The notes under the pieces: model-generated
Seen by the model: the letters and a program-made list of their open reading frames with translations, nothing else
Database searches by the model: none
What the model was told of the DNA's origin: nothing
DNA from: Gaiella sp051003695
Lineage (GTDB): Bacteria > Actinomycetota > Thermoleophilia > Gaiellales > Gaiellaceae
Assembly: GCA_051003695.1 (NCBI GenBank)
Contig: JBPCLB010000224.1
Span: 1-6,664 of the forward strand
DNA: 6,664 bases
Direction: 5' to 3'
Position numbers and translations under genes: made by a program
Shown: positions 1 through 4,200 of the stretch, in pieces
How positions within the stretch are numbered: the first letter of the stretch is position 1
How the letters are laid out: each line of letters begins with the position of its first letter

Positions 1-236
1 TGACGATCTCCGCCCAGAGCCAGGACGTGGGCGAGACCCGGGAGTCGATCCCCGCCGGCTATACCGGAGAACCCCTCGAGATCGGCTTCAACGCGGATTT
101 CCTGCGGGAGGGCCTCGAGTCCGTCGCCGCAGAGACCGTCCAGCTCAAGCTGATCAACCCGCTGCGGCCGGGTCTGCTCTCTGCCGCGGACGATGCGTTC
201 TGGTACCTGATCATGCCGATCCGGCTCGCCGGCTGA
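1..236 (+). CDS. dnaN: DNA polymerase III sliding clamp (beta subunit), C-terminal fragment
   Basis: The last 77 codons of the beta clamp are present; the gene enters from the left edge and its first complete codon is at position 3. The clamp is a ring-shaped dimer that encircles DNA and tethers polymerase III and other partners to the template. The visible part is the end of domain III. It contains the stretch GEPLEIGFNADFL, matching the family pattern G-x-x-x-EIGFN, and it ends in YLIMPIRLAG, matching the conserved C-terminal MP[MI]RL segment that lines the pocket for clamp-binding peptides. Two extra residues (AG) follow the usual terminal Leu. The stop TGA at 234-236 overlaps the inferred start of recF, which suggests coupled translation. 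The N-terminal two thirds and the promoter lie outside the window. Identity is secure from the terminal motif and from the recF-dciA-gyrB-gyrA context. Confidence 0.95.
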   Translation, partial: TISAQSQDVGETRESIPAGYTGEPLEIGFNADFLREGLESVAAETVQLKLINPLRPGLLSAADDAFWYLIMPIRLAG

Positions 237-1294
237 TCGTCGGCAGGGTCACGCTCGCGGACCTCCGCTCGTACGCCCGGCTCGAGCTCGAGCTCGGGCC
301 GGGGCTCGTACTCGTGACCGGCCCGAACGGCGCCGGCAAGACGAATCTGGTGGAGGGGATCCACCTGGGCTGCCAGGGATTCTCGTTCCGTACCCGGTCG
401 GACGCGCAACTGATCCGGCACGGCGCCAAGGCTGCCGCGGCCACCGTCGAAGGCCGCCGCGGTCGCGTGCCCATGACCTCCGACGTCCGGCTCGAGCTGC
501 AGGGCTCTCGCAGGCTGCGCCTCGACGGCGTCGTCGTCAGCTCGAGCGAGGCGCTTCGCGCCCGGATCCAGGCGCTCGTGTTCACCCCCGATCGGCTTGC
601 GGTCGTAAAAGCCGGCCCGGCCGCACGCCGCGCGTACTTCGACAGGATGCTCGGACGCGTGTTCCCCGCTCGCGCGACGATCCCGGCCGAGTACGGCGCC
701 GCCATCGGCCAGCGGAACGCGGCGCTGCGGCGCGTCGCCGCGGGCGTCTCCGACAGGGCGGCGCTCGCACCGTGGAATGCGACGGTCGCCGAGCTCGGGA
801 GCAGGCTCGTCGAGGCCCGCCACTCCGCGATCGCCGTCCTCGGACCGGCGTTCACGGAGCTCGCCGAGGAGCTGGGGCTCGCGGACAGCCGGATCGCCTA
901 TGCCGGCGAGCCACTGACTTCGGCGGAGCTCGAGGCCGGCCTCGCGCGCGATCTCGATCGCGGCTCGACCGGTCGCGGCCCGCATCTCGACGAGCTCCCG
1001 CTGCTCGTCGGCGGTCAGGATCTCAGGTCGTACGGGTCGCAGGGAGAGCAGCGGCTCGCAGTCCTCTCCCTCGTCCTCGCCGAGGCCGAGGTGCTCGCAG
1101 CGCGAGGTGGCGTCGCCCCGTTACTGCTGCTCGACGACGCGCTCTCCGAGCTCGACGAGCGCCGCCGGCGGATCCTCAGCGAGCGCCTCGGTCGCGTCGG
1201 ACAGGCGATCGTCACGGCGACCGGCGCCGAGGCGTTACCCCTCGCCCCCGCGCAGTTGCTCAGGGTCGCGGGCGGCACGGTCGAGAACGGTTGA
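233..1294 (+). CDS. recF: DNA replication and repair protein RecF
   Basis: RecF is a cytoplasmic SMC/ABC-type ATPase that works with RecO and RecR to load RecA at single-strand gaps. With the start proposed here it has 353 residues, normal for the family. Visible motifs are Walker A GPNGAGKT (residues 30-37, K36), VFTPDRLAVV and GPAARRAYFDRML (the family's P-x-x-RR-x-[FY]-[LF]D element), the ABC signature SQGEQR (269-274), Walker B LLLLDD (297-302) and D-loop SELD (305-308). The start is unusual. No ATG, GTG or TTG occurs in frame ahead of the GTG at 314, which lies just before Walker A and would delete the first two beta strands. Reading from CTG at 233 gives MIVGRVTLADLRSY, which aligns without gaps to E. 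coli RecF and puts the Walker lysine at K36 in both. This CTG overlaps the dnaN stop (CTGA); no Shine-Dalgarno is visible, so coupling to dnaN is likely. One oddity is GPHLDEL where most family members read GPHRDD. The function is secure; the exact start codon is not. Confidence 0.93.
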   Translation: MIVGRVTLADLRSYARLELELGPGLVLVTGPNGAGKTNLVEGIHLGCQGFSFRTRSDAQLIRHGAKAAAATVEGRRGRVPMTSDVRLELQGSRRLRLDGVVVSSSEALRARIQALVFTPDRLAVVKAGPAARRAYFDRMLGRVFPARATIPAEYGAAIGQRNAALRRVAAGVSDRAALAPWNATVAELGSRLVEARHSAIAVLGPAFTELAEELGLADSRIAYAGEPLTSAELEAGLARDLDRGSTGRGPHLDELPLLVGGQDLRSYGSQGEQRLAVLSLVLAEAEVLAARGGVAPLLLLDDALSELDERRRRILSERLGRVGQAIVTATGAEALPLAPAQLLRVAGGTVENG

Positions 1295-1758
1295 TGGAGC
1301 CGCTGGAGCACGAGGTACGACGAGTCCTGCGCTCGGCAGGTGTCCCTGACGCCGGTCTGCTCGCCGACATCGTCCGAGCCTGGCCGGCGGCAGTCGGCGA
1401 CGCGGTCGCCAGGGCGGCCTGGCCGCAACGGATCGCGCGGGACGGCACGCTGCACGTGACGACGGTCTCCGCGACGTGGGCGTTCGAGCTCGGCCGCCTC
1501 CAAGGCGAGATCCGGGCGAAGCTCGCCGCGTCCCTCGACGCGGTCGCGCCGCCAGCCCTCCGCTTCGCCCCGGGGCCCGTTCCCTCGCCTCCGGCCGCGG
1601 AGCTCGCGACGCCGTTCACAGCACCCACGCCCTCTACTGCGGAACTCGCGGCGGCGGACTCGCTCACGTCGCGCATCGAGTCTCCAGAGCTCCGGGAGCA
1701 CGTCCGCCGAGCGGCCGCCGCGAGCCTCGCCGCGAGCCGTGCCGGCCGCGATCTCTGA
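1294..1758 (+). CDS. dciA: DUF721 family protein, probable DciA replicative-helicase operator
   Basis: The product has 154 residues. DciA proteins interact with the replicative helicase DnaB and act in its loading; they are regarded as the ancestral counterpart of the phage-derived DnaC/DnaI loaders. In Mycobacterium tuberculosis the gene (Rv0004) sits in this same slot between recF and gyrB. The DUF721 core covers about residues 5-90: an N-terminal helix, then WPAAVGDAVARAAWPQRI (W30, G35, W43), DGTLHVTTVSATWAFEL (W62, E65-L66) and a following helix. These match the family pattern W-x-x-x-VG-x-x-[VI]-A, the G-x-L-x-V strand and the W-A-x-EL helix. A Pro/Ala-rich linker (about 92-120) leads to an Ala/Arg-rich C-terminal helix containing ESPELREHVRRAA. 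The core is near the N terminus, whereas mycobacterial versions have a longer N-terminal region. The ATG shares its A with the recF stop (TGATG) and has no clear Shine-Dalgarno, so translation is probably coupled to recF. Family assignment is strong; the helicase role rests on family and context. Confidence 0.85.
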   Translation: MEPLEHEVRRVLRSAGVPDAGLLADIVRAWPAAVGDAVARAAWPQRIARDGTLHVTTVSATWAFELGRLQGEIRAKLAASLDAVAPPALRFAPGPVPSPPAAELATPFTAPTPSTAELAAADSLTSRIESPELREHVRRAAAASLAASRAGRDL

Positions 1759-1764
1759 TATACT
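1756..1764 (+). promoter_or_regulatory. Candidate extended -10 promoter for gyrB-gyrA
   Basis: TGATATACT fits the extended -10 pattern TGnTATAAT with one mismatch (C for A at the fifth position of the hexamer). It overlaps the dciA stop codon: the TG comes from the TGA. No convincing TTGACA-like -35 is seen 16-18 bp upstream, as can be tolerated for an extended -10. Start of transcription would be expected near 1770-1772, giving a gyrB leader of about 48 bases that begins almost exactly at the hairpin described next. The motif stands out because surrounding DNA is very GC-rich. Chance occurrence cannot be excluded and no transcript data are available. Confidence 0.45.
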
Positions 1765-1770
1765 TCCTCC

Positions 1771-1802
1771 AGCTTGCAAAATAGGTCTTTTGCAGGCTTT
1801 TT
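1771..1802 (+). promoter_or_regulatory. gyrB leader hairpin followed by a T-rich run (terminator-like)
   Basis: Arms AGCTTGCAAAA (1771-1781) and TTTTGCAGGCT (1788-1798) form an 11-bp stem with a single T-G wobble (1774 with 1795) and a 6-base loop TAGGTC. The stem is followed directly by T-rich sequence (TTTTCTCTT, 1799-1807). In form this resembles a Rho-independent terminator that would end the dnaN-recF-dciA transcript. It lies only 7 bases past the candidate -10, however, and just ahead of the gyrB ribosome-binding site, so an efficient terminator here would also stop gyrB-specific transcripts. A 5'-terminal mRNA-stabilising hairpin, an attenuator, or (as DNA) a protein-binding dyad are alternatives. 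The inverted repeat itself is directly visible; its role is inferred. Confidence 0.55.
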
Positions 1803-1809
1803 CTCTTCC

Positions 1810-1815
1810 AGGAGG
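1810..1815 (+). promoter_or_regulatory. Shine-Dalgarno of gyrB
   Basis: AGGAGG is a full match to the consensus and lies only 3 bases (CGC) before the ATG at 1819, closer than the usual 5-9. It is the strongest ribosome-binding site in the window and decides the gyrB start over an in-frame TTG at 1774, which sits inside the hairpin. Its GGAGG (1811-1815) is complementary to CCTCC at 1766-1770. Confidence 0.85.
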
Positions 1816-1818
1816 CGC

Positions 1819-4200
1819 ATGACGGAGACGGCGTACACCGGCAAGGACATCACGGTTCTCGAGGGCCTCGAGCCCGTCCGTCTTCGGCCCGGGATGTACA
1901 TCGGCTCGACCGGCCCGCGCGGCCTCCACCACCTCGTCTACGAGGTCGTGGACAACGCCGTCGACGAGGCGCTCGCGGGCCACAACGAGCTCGTCGACGT
2001 GACGATCCATCCCGACGACTCGATCACCGTGCGCGACACCGGCCGCGGCATTCCCGTCGACATGATGGCGGAGCAAGGGCTGACAGCCCTCACCGTCGTC
2101 CTCACCAAGCTTCATGCCGGCGGCAAGTTCGGCGGCGAGGGCTACAAGGTCTCCGGCGGTCTGCACGGGGTCGGCGTCTCGGTCGTGAACGCGTTGTCCG
2201 AGTGGCTCGTGGCCGAGGTTCGACGAGACGGCAAGCTGTATCGGCAGGAGTTCGCGCGCGGTGTCCCGCAGACCGACGTCGACGTCGTCGGCGACGCCGA
2301 CGACACCGGCACGACGATCTCGTTCCTCCCCGACCGGGAGATCTTCGAGGAGACCGAGTTCACCGCCTCGACGCTCGTGCAGCGCCTGCGCGAGACGGCG
2401 TTCCTCACCCGCGGACTGCGAATCGTCCTGCGGGACGAACGGCCCGACGGAAAGCGCGAGGAGTTCCACTACGAAGGCGGGATCAGCGACTTCGTCGCAT
2501 ACGTCAACTCGGGCAAGGAGCCGGTGCACAAGCACGTCGTCTTCTTCGAAGGCGAGACCGGCGACGGCCAGGTCGAGGTGGCGATGCAGTGGAACACCTC
2601 GTACGTCGAGTCGGTCTTCTCCTTCGCCAACAACATCAACACGACCGAGGGCGGCACGCATCTCTCCGGCTTTCGGTCTGCCCTCACCGGAACGCTCAAC
2701 CGCTATGCCCGCGAGAAGGGGCACCTCAAGGAGAAGGAGGACAACCTCGAGGGCGAGGATGTGCGCGAGGGGCTCGCAGCCGTGATCTCGGTCAAGCTGC
2801 AGCATCCCCAGTTCGAGGGTCAGACGAAGACGAAGCTCGGGAATCCCCCGATCGAGAGTCTCGTGAAGACGGTCGTGAACCAGAAGCTGGCCGAGTTCCT
2901 CGAGGAGCATCCGGTCGAGGCCCGTCAGATCATCACGAAAGCGGTCTCGGCCTCGCGCGCACGGCTCGCGGCTCGCAAGGCACGCGAGCTCACCCGCCGC
3001 AAGAGCGCGCTCGAGAACTCGTCGCTGCCCGGCAAGCTCGCGGATTGCTCGTTGAAGGATCCGGATCTCTGCGAGCTCTACATCGTCGAGGGGGACTCGG
3101 CGGGGGGCTCGGCCAAGCAGGCCCGAGATCGCACCTACCAGGCGATCCTCCCGCTCAAGGGCAAGATCATCAACAGCGAGAAGAACCGCATCAACAAAGT
3201 GCTGTCGAACAACGAGATCCAGGCGATGATCACCGCGATCGGGACAGGGTTCGGGGACGAGTTCGCGATCGAGAACCTGCGCTACGGCCGGATCATCGTA
3301 ATGACCGACGCCGACGTCGACGGATCGCACATCCGCACCTTGATCCTCACGTTCATCTACCGGACGATGCCCGAGCTCGTCGAGCGCGGGCACGTCTACA
3401 TCGCCGTGCCGCCCCTCTACCACGTGAAGCTCGGCAACCAGGAGCTCTACCTGGAGAAGGACGCACAGCTCGAGGAGCTCCTCGTCCGCGAGCGCGTACG
3501 CGACATCGTGGTCACATCGCGTGGGGGCGAGGAGCTCACGCTCACGGAGGCCCGGTACCAGCGCTTCACGCGCTCGCTGGCGGAGCTCGACGCGTGGCAG
3601 GCGAAGCTCGAGAGCGAGTTCCCGCTCGCGGCTGCGTTCGTGACCGAGCACCGGCTCGTCGAGACGGACGCCGAGACCGCGAGCGAGGTCGAGACCGCGA
3701 TCCTCTCGCTTCCCGCCAACGGCTACGAGCTCTCGGTCGCCGAGCGGCAGGAGGCCGGGCTGCGCGTGAAGGTGGTCGAGACCGAGACGAGCGCCGCTCG
3801 CTTTCTCGACCTCCCCTTCGCGCTGTTCGCCTCGCCGGCGTATGCCAACGTCAAGCGCGCGTACGCGAAGGCCGCCGATGTCGTCGGGATGCCAGGGTTC
3901 TCGCTCGTCTTCGGCAAGAAGTCGGCCGGTGCGCAGACGTACGCCGGGTTGCGCGACGAGGCGCTCGAGCTCGCCAAGGACGGCATGCACATCTCACGCT
4001 TCAAGGGGCTCGGCGAGATGAACCCGGAGCAGCTCTGGGAGACGACGATGGACCCGGCTCGGCGGATGCTCCTGAAGGTCGAGGTGGACGACGCCGCCGC
4101 CGCCGATCGCGTGTTCTCGATGCTGATGGGCGACCAGGTGGAGCCACGGCGGGTCTTCATCGAGGAGAACGCGAAAGACGTCAGGTTCCTCGATGTCTGA
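1819..4200 (+). CDS. gyrB: DNA gyrase subunit B, with large TOPRIM insert
   Basis: This is the ATPase and TOPRIM subunit of DNA gyrase, which with GyrA forms the A2B2 enzyme that introduces negative supercoils at the cost of ATP. It has 793 residues. The GHKL ATPase domain (about 1-220) has E42, N46, D73 and G77 at exactly the E. coli positions, plus GLHGVGVSVVNALS. R136 and T165, the aminocoumarin-contact positions, are the usual residues. The transducer domain (about 221-390) carries the QTK loop at 335-337 (K337). TOPRIM shows EGDSAGG with E424, then PLKGK with K447, and TDADVDG with D497, D499 and D501. After about residue 560 there is an insert of roughly 155 residues before SRFKGLGEMNPEQ (726-738) and the C-terminal LMGDQVEPRR tail. 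Bacillus and mycobacterial GyrB lack this insert, while E. coli has one in the same place. The exact match of residue numbers to E. coli supports the ATG at 1819, preceded by AGGAGG. The end overlaps gyrA by 8 bases. D426 and K447 are wild type, so no GyrB-based quinolone resistance is indicated. Confidence 0.98.
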   Translation: MTETAYTGKDITVLEGLEPVRLRPGMYIGSTGPRGLHHLVYEVVDNAVDEALAGHNELVDVTIHPDDSITVRDTGRGIPVDMMAEQGLTALTVVLTKLHAGGKFGGEGYKVSGGLHGVGVSVVNALSEWLVAEVRRDGKLYRQEFARGVPQTDVDVVGDADDTGTTISFLPDREIFEETEFTASTLVQRLRETAFLTRGLRIVLRDERPDGKREEFHYEGGISDFVAYVNSGKEPVHKHVVFFEGETGDGQVEVAMQWNTSYVESVFSFANNINTTEGGTHLSGFRSALTGTLNRYAREKGHLKEKEDNLEGEDVREGLAAVISVKLQHPQFEGQTKTKLGNPPIESLVKTVVNQKLAEFLEEHPVEARQIITKAVSASRARLAARKARELTRRKSALENSSLPGKLADCSLKDPDLCELYIVEGDSAGGSAKQARDRTYQAILPLKGKIINSEKNRINKVLSNNEIQAMITAIGTGFGDEFAIENLRYGRIIVMTDADVDGSHIRTLILTFIYRTMPELVERGHVYIAVPPLYHVKLGNQELYLEKDAQLEELLVRERVRDIVVTSRGGEELTLTEARYQRFTRSLAELDAWQAKLESEFPLAAAFVTEHRLVETDAETASEVETAILSLPANGYELSVAERQEAGLRVKVVETETSAARFLDLPFALFASPAYANVKRAYAKAADVVGMPGFSLVFGKKSAGAQTYAGLRDEALELAKDGMHISRFKGLGEMNPEQLWETTMDPARRMLLKVEVDDAAAADRVFSMLMGDQVEPRRVFIEENAKDVRFLDV
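4183..4185 (+). promoter_or_regulatory. Weak ribosome-binding site of gyrA, inside gyrB
   Basis: AGG (in TCAGG) lies 7 bases before the ATG at 4193, a workable though weak Shine-Dalgarno. The next in-frame ATG at 4205 has no such element at a suitable distance, so 4193 is the preferred start. Reading of gyrA probably relies mainly on ribosomes finishing gyrB. Confidence 0.4.

Noticed and set aside
279..297. Repeated CTCGAGCTCGAG-type palindromes, also near 4241-4256 and 5698-5711
   Set aside because: They fall in coding frames as Leu-Glu runs written with the preferred CTC and GAG codons, so codon bias explains them better than a repeat family.
314..316. GTG 314 as the recF start
   Set aside because: It begins two residues before Walker A and omits the conserved first 27 residues, which are encoded in frame immediately upstream.
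59..985. Minus-strand open frames over dnaN and recF
   Set aside because: Low-complexity Ala/Arg/Glu translations opposite conserved coding sequence.
1774..1776. TTG 1774 as the gyrB start
   Set aside because: It lies inside the leader hairpin and adds 15 non-conserved residues; ATG 1819 has AGGAGG and gives exact E. coli numbering of catalytic residues.
2192..2200. TTGTCCGAG as a DnaA box
   Set aside because: It matches only the first six bases of TTGTCCACA, is single, and lies inside gyrB coding sequence.
1015..3990. 991-codon open frame on the minus strand, antisense to recF, dciA and gyrB
   Set aside because: It runs across three well-supported + strand genes; its sequence is Asp/Glu/Arg/Val/Leu-rich low complexity with no recognisable domain. 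High-GC codon use (GAG, CTC, GTC, GAC) leaves the complementary frame free of stops.
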